Assembly: GCA_963575645.1 (NCBI GenBank)
Contig: OY754465.1
Span: forward strand, 54,273,901-54,337,900
From: Xanthostigma xanthostigma
Taxonomy: Eukaryota; Arthropoda; Insecta; Raphidioptera; Raphidiidae
DNA length: 64,000 nt
Reading direction: 5' to 3'
This document shows, piece after piece, positions 35,986-48,500 of this stretch. The translations under genes were made by a program, and so were the position numbers. Position 1 is the first letter of the stretch; every line of letters starts with the position of its first letter. The notes beneath the pieces are model-generated. The model ran no database searches, was not told the DNA's origin, and worked only from the letters and a program-made list of their open reading frames with translations.

Positions 35986-36958
35986 GGAAAGAGGAACATA
36001 GAAATATCATAAGTGAAACATTTCAAATAAATGACGTAAGTTGTCAGCACTGAGGGCGTGCTCGCTGATAAACGCGTTAGATTTAACATTCGAAAACTTT
36101 TATAGACGACAGATGAAAAGTTTCCAGGCGTCATTAACGGAACATGGTTAAAAACCATTTAAGTCTACAAAACAACAAAAATTTCACAAATTAGTGCAAA
36201 TGTTCTCAAAATTTTGAGGACCGCATGTTTTGTGATACGTTAAAATTTTAACGATTATCGTTTAAGAATGCTGAAAAAAAAATGTCAAAAAAAGGGCATA
36301 CTGCGCACTGCAGTGCCGATATATGGAAGCCATTGAATTTACCTCGTTAAACCTAACCGATTGACAATTTTGGAAATCGCGGTAGAGTTCGAGGAGCCGC
36401 ATGGTGCTCAACCGTGCGACGCGGCAACGCGAGAACCACTGCACCGGGAGCTCCTGCGGCTACTAGAATACGACCACGTGACGTCACTGACTGAGCAGAT
36501 CTGCCTAAGCTAAAGCGATCAATGTTCAGCTGTGCCATCACAAGACACAAACTTCCAACAGACGGTCACAGTTCGCTCGTATATATACTTACAGGTAGTG
36601 AAAAATCCACTCCATCCGACCGCCCGTTTAATAAAACCGCGTATATTTTGGAAACGCTTCACTATATTTAAAAACCGTTTCTACAGTTGGTTAGAGCTCT
36701 AATATTACTATTTAAATATGTAAAAATAAATGTTTGGAACCGTATACGTATAATGAAAAAAATAAAAAAAAAGTCATTTTTCAACAATCTACGAGTATGG
36801 TGTGTATAGAAATATATAAATAACTGTAGCATATTAGAAGATAAAAACTTAAGTTGTAATTTTTATTTATTAAACGCTTTCGGACATATCAGTCCATCTT
36901 CAGAATAGTTTCCATTTTCTTTAGAAAATCATTAAAATTATCATAACAAATTAAAAGC
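35986..36958. other. No recognisable gene
   Basis: A GC-richer segment at 36385-36560 has short open frames on the minus strand without a known domain or fit to the missing phosphatase exon. Confidence 0.35.
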
Positions 36959-37038
36959 AAAAATTATCACTAAAACTCACATCACAGACCGGCGGGCGCG
37001 GCGGCCGGTCTGTGATGTGCTTTTTAGTGATAATTTTT
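36959..37038. repeat. Hairpin with GC-rich loop
   Basis: CACATCACAGACCGG and CCGGTCTGTGATGTG flank a GCGGGCGCGGCGG-type centre; outer AAAATTATCACTAAAA / TTTTAGTGATAATTTT extend the stem to about 34 bp per side. Confidence 0.9.
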
Positions 37039-37338
37039 AAATGGGATCATTTTCTAATAGTAAACAATGAAAATTATTTGAAAAAATGGAAAAAAAATAA
37101 GAAGTACGCTTTTCAACCTGTAATTAATACTCGTGTACATGGAAAGAATAGCTCAAAAGGCGAAAAATTATATAATTCTGGTCATGTAAATGATGTAGAA
37201 CGTTATTTAAATGGGCAAGTTGTCATAACCGCAAAGTTGTACCACAAACAACTGTGTTTAAAGTGTATAATATAACAATTACGCTATGTATAAATAATTT
37301 CTTCTTTATAATATAATATTTTGTATAATATAAGTATT

Positions 37339-37740
37339 TTAAAATCTTTGATTAACGTCTGAATAGAACTCTTCAAATAAATAAAATTGTCGACCAATTT
37401 TTCTCAGACCAATATATTGACAAAATGAAAAATAACAAATCAATACAACATAAGATGACGTTTCGATCCGGCTTTGGATCTTCTTCAGAAAAATCTAAAA
37501 ATATAAAAATTAATTAGTATTGTTTGAAAGAATCAAACAAATTAATTTGTTTGATTCTTTCAAACTTCATCATTCGGGTAATTAGATAATAATTAATAAT
37601 TTAATACTAATTAATTTTTATATTTTTAGATTTTTCTGAAGAAGATCCAAAGCCGGATCGAAACGTCATCTTATGTTGTATTGATTTGTTATTTTTCATT
37701 TTGTCAACATATTGGTCTGAGAAAAATTGGTCGACAATTT
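37339..37740. repeat. Foldback F copy 2
   Basis: It has the same GTCGACCAATTTTTCTCAG / CTGAGAAAAATTGGTCGAC ends and GACGTTTCGATCCGG arms as copy 1 at 18845-19310. The 50 bp preceding the left GTCGAC are also shared. The central hairpin words differ from copy 1. Confidence 0.9.
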
Positions 37741-38084
37741 TATTTAATATAAGTATTTTACTTTGTAATTTACTTATATTTTCGATAACTGAAAAGCAAA
37801 CTGTCACTAATTGACATATAAATGCAATGTTTTTATCCAAAGCCTGCTCATAATACATCATTATATTTTGAATAAATGCTCCCATAAAATGAACATTTTT
37901 ACCACCAGTTGGCGTGAAAGTAACGAAGCTCGGTCCCCATACAATCTGTCTTTTCTGGTAATAGTACCTAGACGCCTATATTATAATTTTGTTCAAAAGA
38001 ACGTCGAAATTTCAGTACAATAAATTCAATTTGAACGTAACAGTAGTGACAATGAAGATAAGAAATAGTGTTCGGTTTGCCTAC

Positions 38085-38249
38085 CTGGATCATTAATGAT
38101 GTGTCTATAGACGGCGACTGCAGCTTCGTCCTCCGTTACGAAGTCCCACAGCCCGTCACACGCCAGGATGAGGAAGTCCTCGCCTCCCGACAGCGGTACC
38201 GCACGAATGTCCGGATCACTGGTCACGTACGGTTTATATTCAGCGTCGC
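38085..38249 (-). CDS. PPM1F: Phosphatase exon with the ACDGLWD motif (last one visible)
   Basis: This 165-nt exon after ATTTATTCCAG completes the Gly codon, then reads [20 protein letters not shown] and [20 protein letters not shown], ending IINDP plus one base before GTAGGC. The Asp of ACDGLWD is a metal ligand in PP2C enzymes. About 40-60 more residues, with the DN metal-binding motif and the last beta strand, are expected from family length. No exon coding for them was recognised between 1 and 38084, so they lie in a short exon I missed or outside the window. Confidence 0.96.
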
Positions 38250-41200
38250 CTGGAATAAATTTATTGAAACTACAAATTGTTAATGCCAAGCTCAATTTTA
38301 CTAAAATTTGCTTTCTTCTGAAAATACAATTTAGACATAAACTAGGGGTCAGCGATTTTTAAGCTTTTTTCGCAAAATTTATTAAAAAAAAAAGCTTTCA
38401 TCTGACACCTACCATACATGATGTCCTTGAGTTTTTAAATATAAAGATTTTGTTCAACAGCGATAGGAAAGAGTTAAAGAACTTCTTATCGCTGTTGAAC
38501 AAAATCTTTATATTTAAAAAATATTTTTTTTTACTTTTTAGTCTCCATTGCTATAAAAGAACGTTTTTCCTAAACTCTAATTTTATATTTATAAATGTAC
38601 AGACAATTAATCAGAACAGTTCTAAAGTTTATTGGTTATTGAATCTTCACCTGATTTTAAAAATGGTTTAAAAGGAGGCTATAGGTACCTATTTCATGGT
38701 TAAAAACTACAAACCAAAATGATTTATTGCTATTTACTAAACTCTGTTTCAGGATAGGACTATTTAACGACAAAAACATTAGAAACAACAGTACAGATAA
38801 TTTTCAATTTTTAACGGACAATGAAGAGTTTAAAACAAAATGTAATAAGGTTAACAAGTGACGGGACATAAGCAACTGACAGCTAAATTGTTTTGTGTCA
38901 GAGAGTTAAGTATCGAACAGTGCCGTACTTTTATAAAAATGTTGTAATAGTGGAGTGGATAGGGAATTTCAAACCGGTATGTCTCGAATCGAAAAATGTT
39001 TCCTACAAAAACTGAAGAGTCGAGCTCCCCCGACATTTTGGTATAGTTTGTGACCGCATGTCGGAGGGGGCGGCGGGGGATATGCCGCTTTAAAGTTCCG
39101 GAAAACACGTTTTTGCCCCATAACTCGGCCATTATTATCAGGGGAAAAAAATGTTCCAACAAAAGTTGTAGAGAAAAAGAATCCGCGTAAGCTCGTTCTA
39201 GACCGGGTCTGATCAGACAACCCGTTCGCAAGGTATCGCCATTTTAGTGCGAGAAATTTGGAAAAATTGAATGCCATTTAAAAAAAAAAAAAACATTGCA
39301 GCTAGGAGCTTAATTTTCTTTTTATAGCAAAGGTACTAAAGACCCCTTCTTTGCACCGGAAGCTGGACGCGATGGGTCAATTAGAACTGGCAGGAGAGGG
39401 GGGAAAACGATTATTTTTAAATCTCCCATAACTTTGGTTCTAATTGACCTATCGACCAAAACCAGAAAACCAAAAAAAAGTCAATATTTTTTAAGTTTTA
39501 TTAATATCACACAAGAATACTCACAAAGGAAGGTGCCAAGCAAAATATTAATTCCCTAACCAATTTTACTATTTTTTTTCCAGGACGTATTTCTAAATGT
39601 TATTTTTCAGCCAGGTATTCGTATTATCTTCAGTTTTATTTTTTTATTTATATGATCCTGAGGGGGAATTACCCTCTCTATCACCCTCCCCCCTATCTAC
39701 GCCCTTAGACAGGACCCGTTGTACCGTGACGTATGGCAGTCCCTTGTTGTTTTGTTGAGTTTTTTATAGGTTATTTCAAAAAAATATAGCAAAAAAGGAA
39801 TGTCCCTGCCTAATCTCTGAAAGTAGGTTTAAACAAAGATATGAAAAAAAATTTAGTCGTTTAAAAAATTTGAGAAGCACTGCTATAGACTAAGAAATGC
39901 ACGTTAAATGTGTGAGAATTACAAATGCAAACTAGAATATTCGTCTACGCTGGGAAATTTCACAGCATTCTCTATTAAAACGTCCATTAGAGGCCATTGT
40001 CAGTCCTCAAAAGATGTCTACAATGTTTGCTAAATGATAATTTGACCTGTTTTGTTTCATTCGCCATTTCTGTCGAATTACTACTCTTGACGTTCCATTC
40101 ACGTTAATTCATTTACTGTCTATTCAATACCGGCTTCCAAAAATTTCCGAAATTGTTGCTTCAACATAATGTGCAAGTGGAAGTTCTTACTAGCTTTCCG
40201 GCCCGGTTTCCCGGGTAGATTTTGATTAGGCAATGAAATAATCAAAAGCAACGAATTGCTTGTATACCACTTTACTATAGTTCTTACAATACAAATATTA
40301 AGAGCATTGTGGTTGAAGCAAAAATAAAAAATACCTAGTTACTTCTTACTACAACATTTTTATTAGCGAACGTACATTTCGGGAGCTATGCTCTCATCTT
40401 CAGCAAAACACTGATCATAGCTCCCGAAATGTACATCCGCTAATAAAACTGTAGTGGTAAGAAGTAACTATTATTTATTTTTTATAGTTTTTACAGTTTA
40501 GTTAGAGTTCATAAATAATTAAGGAGGTTGAGCCGTTTTAAGAAGATAATGAAAAAAATCTGAAATAAAGTTTTTTTAGTAGATTTTTTTATCACAAAAT
40601 TTTCTGTAAAAAATCCAAAATCATTAGGAGATTTATAAAGTTAAAAATTAAAAAAACTTTTACATGTAGTCATATGGAAAATATGTCAACCTAGCATGCA
40701 AACTGTTCATTTTAATTTTTTGCAAATAACCAAATAATGTCAGCAGTCCGAAAACTAACTCTGTAAAGCATCGATGTCTTACGCATATTTTAATATTTTT
40801 TCCAAATTAATTAGGAGACTTAATCAATAAAAAAAAATTATTAAACCTTAGTACTTTTCGATTATGGACTTTTATTCTTGACAGTTTTAACAATTTTAAC
40901 TGAATTAACAACTTTTTAATGATTAAATTTTAATTTTTATTACTTCTAATTTCTTTTTTTAATTATTTACTGCAAAAAATATGTAAAATACAGATATTTA
41001 CATAAATGTATTTTTTTAACCTACCTTTGTACAAAAAATTCAAAAGTTAGTCCATTAAGTAAAATACCTAATTAATTAATATTAAAAAAATATTTATTTA
41101 TGCCTTTATGACAATAATTTATTGGTATCATCGACTTATAACCTTTTGTAAAAATTTATTATGGAAAAGTTCCCATTTAGACTTCGACTTACTTTTGATT

Positions 41201-42479
41201 GGGACTGTAACGGATCAACCTCCTTAAATTTCATAGAATACGCAAATGATAAAATAAAAACCTACTGCAGAAGGTTCTTATTAGTAATGTAAAAGTCGCT
41301 GCACACGAGGCTGGTTTTGCCGCTAGATTTAACTGCTAGTTATCAATCGTTGCTTTTCGTGATGGCTTCACACGATGCATGTATTGAAGTTTGCTTTGTA
41401 GATGGGTTCGGGGCGCGCGCAGTGATAGAATGTAAACAAAAGTCGACGCACACACTATAGTGTTTATGATCGTTCGTTTGTGTAGCCTACGTGACAAGAT
41501 ACTGTTTCCTGATTGGTTCTTGCTCAAAACAATCAGACGAACAAGCAAGAAAAATAGCCCCGATTCTAATTTTCAAGTCCATCTAGTCACCTCGCGGGCG
41601 AGCCCGCAGTTACGTCATTTCCAGCCTCGTAACCGCACGGCAGCCAGTCCAAGTCCCAGCAGACAAAACTAGCCTCGTGTGCAGCGGCCTTAGCGAATGT
41701 TCTCATTAGCCAGAACCATTAACGCAAGCGATGCCGCGAGTAAAGACTATAGTCACGATTGTTACGAAATAAAAATGCAGGACAGTCGGTATTTTTCTAT
41801 GCACATTAAAGTGTCATATTATGGAACTTACAGTAATTAAATTGTTCAAGTGAATAGAAGAATGCAACTTCTAAAAGTTGATTTGTTGCATGAGTAAACA
41901 GACGAACCTTTTTAATGCAATAAATAATTATCAATTATGTTCATAACGGTATACGCGGGCTTATAAAATATAATGGCGTAAATTTCGCGACTCACTTGTG
42001 GTAAGTCAACTGTAATCAGTGAGTTTAGCATATGTGCAATGTAAAACAATAAAAAAGATAGACAATTATTCACCAGAAAAAATAACGTTTAGAATCTAGA
42101 TTCTAGATTAAGGTAGTTCGCTCGTGAAACGAGTTTTTTTATGAATTTTATAAAATTGAAGTAGGTATATGGTTAATAAAGAGTGCCTTATATTTAATTT
42201 AAAAAAATGACATTTTTTCACCGCCTGTAAAACGAAATAATAATATTAATAAAAATAATAATAATAATAAGGCGTTTAACGTCCGTTTCTCGACTTTATG
42301 TCATAACAGACGCCATTCGCACCATTACTAATTTTTTTTCTACCACATTTCCCGTTATTTTCTACAATTTTTAAACTTCAACTTAATTAAAAGCAATGGG
42401 CGAACTAAGGAATTTTTAGGAAATTAAGGATAAAGTAGGCAAATTTTGAGTACAGGAGCTTGACAGGTAAAATAATAAT

Positions 42480-42513
<34 letters not shown>

Positions 42514-45500
42514 CGTTTAACGTCCGTTTCTCGACTTTATGTCAGAACAGACGCCATTCGTACCATTACTATTTTTTCTTCTACCACACTTCCCGTTATT
42601 TTCTACAATTTTTAAACTTCAACTTAATTAATAGCAACGAATGAAGGAATTTTTAGGAAATTAAGAATAAAGTAGGCAAATTTTGAGCACAGGAGTTTGA
42701 CAGGTAATCGACCATGGCTTTGAAAAAGGAACCATCTCGATATTTATCTGGAATTATTGAGGGAAACCATGGAAAAACCGGTACAGGAATTATCGTTTCT
42801 CGGCGAGAGGCAGTAAGAAAAAGTCCTAGTTACATCTGCCCCCGCCGGGATTCAAACCCGGTATCTCCCGAATGCGAGTTTAGTGCTCTCACCACTACGC
42901 CACTCCGCTCGGTGTAAAAAACGAAATATTAACAATTGAAATGTGCATAATAAACATGTTTCCTGTTTAACGCAATTAATCTTTGGTTAATTTCTAGAAT
43001 AATTTTTCATTTCTGTACATCGAGAAAAAAAGTCGCTGGTGTATTGAATTTTATTAATTAATATTGTATATAATTATCAGACGAATATTTTGAATATTCC
43101 GTTTTAGTTTGAATACTCGTTTTAGTCAACGGGTAACGGGCCGACGCGAAACGGTTACCTTTGTACACGATCCGTTAATATAACGTGAGTGCGTCCATTG
43201 TTATCGATATCAGTTCTATACTTGAAGGGCAGATAATTGCAAGTACGTTATGTCTTGCTTGTTTATTTTTGTAATTTTCTAGTCTTGTCCCAACACTGGC
43301 CTATTATGAACAAGGCTAATTAATAAATCCATATCAATATCAATTTTAAACTCCATATTCACAATGAGCAGAACAAGGTAGGTAGGTATAAGTAAAAACG
43401 TGCGCGCACATGTGTCGTCGTCAACAGACTTCTATGAAATGACGTGGTCCACTGCATCGGGACGACCGCCGTCGCGCAGAAGGGGCGACGTGCGGGTACC
43501 CGTTGAGTTTTGTTGCAGCGGTTACATTCCCGTCGCGTTAACAAACACCCACACTAATCTATTGAACACTGCACGTCGGCCCGTCGCCCGCATAAAAATC
43601 GGACCGTTATCCGTTGTCGTTAACAAGAGGCCTACCGCGTATAAAGAAAACGGGTACATTCCAGAATATCTCGAAAACGGTTCATAGTATATTTCTTAAA
43701 AATAATAAATGTTTTGAAAAAAAAAAAAAACTAATTTTTATACCGATTTGTTAAGAAAATATAGATTTTTAAAATAAAAATATTTTCATTGTACCTGATG
43801 TGTTGGGTACAGTCTCTTACAAAGATACACGGATAATCTCAAATTGAAGAACATAAGAACCAATTTAAATGTTCCATGACGTTTATAAGTTTTCATTTTT
43901 GGGGGTTTTTAAGAAAAAAAAAAAAAAACAAATAGAAAACAAAAATTTACCGATTGCTCTTGACACAGCCAACTGTCCGTTGACTCTCCAAATACCCCAA
44001 TGAACAACCAGTCCTCCCATTTCTTCGACTCGGTCTTTTTCATCCTGTAAAAAAAGAAACAATTATTTTATTTAGAAAACAATAGTTAGCCCTTTATAAT
44101 TGCTATGATGGTCAGCCCTGTCTGATTACTAATAATAATGCGGGAAAGTAAGATTCCGGTCTCGTCAACATGAATAGTATTTTGACGTGATAACGTCTTA
44201 TAAATTGATGAATCACCAATATTATAAATTGATAAAACACTGGCTGCATGTACGAAAAAGTGTAACGTAACGTTCCTAACGTTCGTAACGCGTAACGCAT
44301 AACGCATAACGCGTAACGTTCCGCCTGACCCTGTGCGTGCTTTTTGCTAATTTCTCGCTCAATTTAAATCAGATCGGTTTGAAACCAGTCTTAAACGAAA
44401 GAGGAGAACATTTTACATAGATTTCGTATAACAGAATTTGCCTAAACAGTTTTTTTATACAAATTTATATAGAAAAATATTTTATACAAATTTATATAGA
44501 AAAATAGCTGTATAAATGCAATGTTGTCTAATGCATGGCGCGACGCGGTCGGTTGTCTTTGTTTGCCGTACATGGAAATTAGAAGCAAACGTATGTCTTG
44601 TCTTAACATGAAAACGGCTGCATTTCTAATGTTTAATTCAATTTTTTGACATTAGTATATTGTGAAATGCAACGCCTTCTAAGTTAACTATTGGAATAAC
44701 TAATTATTATTAGAACATAATACTTTGTAAGTTGCAAACGTCACTTTTGACATTTCTTATCATTCCGACACCAAGGATAAGCGGATTGAAACCAAATTTT
44801 GGGAGGTTTAGGTTATGTATTACGGAATACGTTATCACGTAAAACTATCGTCCGTAAACCGACTTTACAGACAACCAATTTTTTTTTTTTATATACAGAG
44901 GGCCGGCGTTAGTTTTTGCCGCCCTGTGCAAAGTGAGCTTTGGACACCCCTGCTATTCGCCGCATTAAAAAAATTATAATTTATGGTTGTGAGTGCTATT
45001 ACAATAAAGACAAAAAAGCATTATTAATAACCAATATCTTACATCTTGCAAAGTAAAAATCAAATAATTCTAGTAAACAAAACAGATGCAAACTGATATA
45101 GACGATCGGCCTACTAACCTCGGCGGGTCCTGGCCTACTGGGAAAACTCCCAAAATCCATCAATCGTGGACACAACTGCGTTTACCGTGGACACAACTGT
45201 GTCCATCGTTTATTAGGCAACCGGGCCCGAGTTATTTTTAATTCCAATTTGTCATAAATACTTAATTTACGCAATCATGCAAGATGAGGCCTAATGATGG
45301 CAGCACACTACATAATGAGTGTATATTAAAATAATAACACAATTTAACAAAATGCCATAGAAATATTTCAGTGATTCAAAACACTTTTTATATCACAGTA
45401 AAGCTTTAAGGGTAGGGTTACCATCTGTAATGTGAATTAACTAGGACAAGCTCAAAAAATCCGGATTTTTGAGCTCAAAGCCCGGACATAATTGCCAAGG

Positions 45501-48500
45501 AAAATTCTTATTTTACTGATGAAATTAAACAATACCTTAACAATACAGAAAGATAGTATAGACTATAGACTATAGATGAATTTTTTTACCATAAGTATTT
45601 GTTGCAAATTAACGTACAAAATTAAAGTAATATATGGAATTTTACAAGCTAACATTTAATTATATCTATATTCTCTTTGGTTATTAAATTAAAGATCCGT
45701 ATAAAAATTAGAAAAAACAAACAATAACTCTACTTTCTTTATTCCAATAAGCAAAAATAAATCTTTTTGAATTAAAGAAACAAAATTTTAGTAGGTATTG
45801 TCTCTTGATAAGAGAAGATTTATCGAGTCAAATAAAACTCGGACTGTTAACAAAACCCAGCCCGGACGCTCCCCGGACGCCCTTAAAAAAAGGACAAATC
45901 CGGGAAAATCCGGACGGATGGCAACCCTATATAAGGGAAACAAAACATAAACGTCAATAAAAAGTAGAGGTTATGTTTAACAATCACTGAAAACAAGTTG
46001 AATGGAAAAATTTGATAAAAACGGTTTATAAACCGTGAAATATAAACCAAATACAACGCCTGTTGTTAAAATTTAAGCGTTGCAATTTCCACAAAAAGAA
46101 ATGAGACTACAACCAACATTTTGTGTAAAATGGGCCATTTTACAAAAATATTTAAATTTATTAAACTATCGATTAATAAAAGGTTTTTTCCGTTAATCAA
46201 TTCGTAGCCAATTTTAAATGGCTTGTTTATCGATATTAACATTTAAATACATACCTCTCGGCTGGGTTTGTGTGGCTTAACGATTTGTACGACTTGACCT
46301 TGTTTAACGAGAAGGGCAAGTGAGTCTCCGACCCAGGCAATGTATAGAAGGCCGTGCTTTGGTCTCAATAATGCACAGAGGGCAGTCGTGCCACCGACTA
46401 AATTCTGAAACAAATTAAAAACAAAAGCATATTGAAATACATAATTTTACATGTCATATGGGTTGCCTAGTATAATATTAATTTTCTATAATTTTATACT
46501 GCAGAAAATTCACGTCCAATTTTTCTGCCGTGTTTCGTCTCAATCGCCTGCAAAACTGCGGGTAATTGCTACTATTAATAAATATATGACAACACCCTGC
46601 AAATACGGCTGTTATTCTATAACAGGGGCGGGCAAATCTTTTGATCACCGGGCCACATTGCTGATAAAAATATGACCGTATGGGCCAAAAATTTGGAGAC
46701 AAAAAAAAGTCCTTATTTCCGCAACAAAAATTCAGAAGAACAAAAAAAAAAGGTCTTTTCATTTCTACAACGAAAAAAAAGGTCCTTTCATTGTCTTTTT
46801 TCTAAAATTTTTATTATGCGCCAAATTATATTAACAAACTATTTTCGCTCTTATATTTTTAAAATGCTTCACGGGCCGGACAAAAGTCTACTGTGGGCCG
46901 CCATTTGCCCAGGCCTGTTCTATAACAATCTACCTTATATAGGCAATTTACAAATCCGGGCAAAACCGGATTGGACCGCTAGTAACTCTATAAAAAAAAG
47001 GAGTACTGAATTAGAAAACCCACCTCTTTTTTAGCCTTTTCAATAAAACTGGCATCTGTGCGCAGGAACGCTTCTTTAAGTGCACTTTCGGGGTTCGTAG
47101 GATAATAGGGACTTTCTACTAAATACTGATGAAGGTGAGCAACGCTATACGAGGCAGCTTCCTGCCCCGCATGTCCATCGAATACTGCGTAGTAACTTGT
47201 CGGATTTAAGTCCTGGAAAAAGAAAAGAAATTTAATAAAAATTGGGAACATAGTTTCCAGCATGTGCATTAATTTGAATGAAACAATTGAGCGTAGTCAG
47301 AACTGGTCAAAGTATTTACCGAATATTCTATTTGTTACGGAAAATACATTATACAATTTTTTTTTAAGTTTAGTTTTACAAATTCGAGTCGATTAAATTG
47401 AAGAAGCGCGTAAAATAATAACAATAATAATAATGCGTTTAACGTCCGTTTCTCGACTTAAGGAGGTTGATCCGTTACAGTCCCAATCAAAAGTAATTCA
47501 AATTCTAAATGGGAACTTTTATAGTTTATAAGTCGATTATACCAATAAATTATTGTCATAAAGGCACAAATAAATAATTTTTTTTAATATTTATTAATTA
47601 TTTCAGTACTTTATACTCAATGGACTAACTTTTGAATTTTCTGTACAAAGTTAAGTTAAAAAAAAAATTTGTGTAAATATCTGTATTTTACATATTTTTT
47701 GCAGTAAATAATTAAAAAAAGAAATTAGAAGTAATAAAAATTAAAATTAAATCATTAAAAAGTTGAAAATTCAGTTAAAATTGTTAAATCTGTCAAGAAT
47801 AAAAGTCCATAATCGAAAAGTGCTAAGGTTTAATAATTTTTTTTATTGATTAAAAGTCTCCTAATTAAATTGGAAAAAATATTAAAATATGCGTAGACAT
47901 CGATGCTTTACATAGATAGTTTTCGGAGCTGCTGACATTATTTGGTTATTTGCAAAAAATTAAAATGAACAGTTAGCATGCTAGCTTGACATATTTTCCA
48001 TAAGACTACATGTTAAAGTTTTTTTTTAATTTTTAACTTTATAAATCTCCTAATGATTTTGGATTTTTTACAGAAAATTTTGTCATTAAAAATCTATTAA
48101 AAAAACTTTATTTCAGATTTTTTTCATTATCTTCGTAAAACGGCTCAACCTCCTTAATGTCATAACTCATAACAGACGCCATTCGCACCATTACTATTTT
48201 CCATCTATCACACTTCCCGTTATTAATATCAATGGGCAAATGAAGGCATTTTAGGACATTAATGTAAGGTAGGCAAATTTTGAGCATAGGAGTATGACAG
48301 GTAATCGACCATGGCCTTGAATAAGGAACCATCTTTATATTCATCTGGAATTATTGAGGGAAACCATGGAAAACCTCAACAAGATGGTCGGTACAGAAAT
48401 TATCCTTTCTCGGTGAGAGGCAGCGGGAAAAAGTCCTAGTCACATCTGCCCCCGCTGGGATTCGAACCCAGTACCTCTCGAATGCGAGTCTAGTGCTCTC

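Noticed and set aside
36262-36550. Candidate last exon of the phosphatase
   Set aside because: The minus-strand frames lack the expected DN motif and final beta-strand residues, and the acceptor does not fit the required phase.
43400-43687. 95-codon open frame in a GC-richer intron segment
   Set aside because: It is on the strand opposite to the gene, has no recognisable domain, and lies between what look like inverted element ends.
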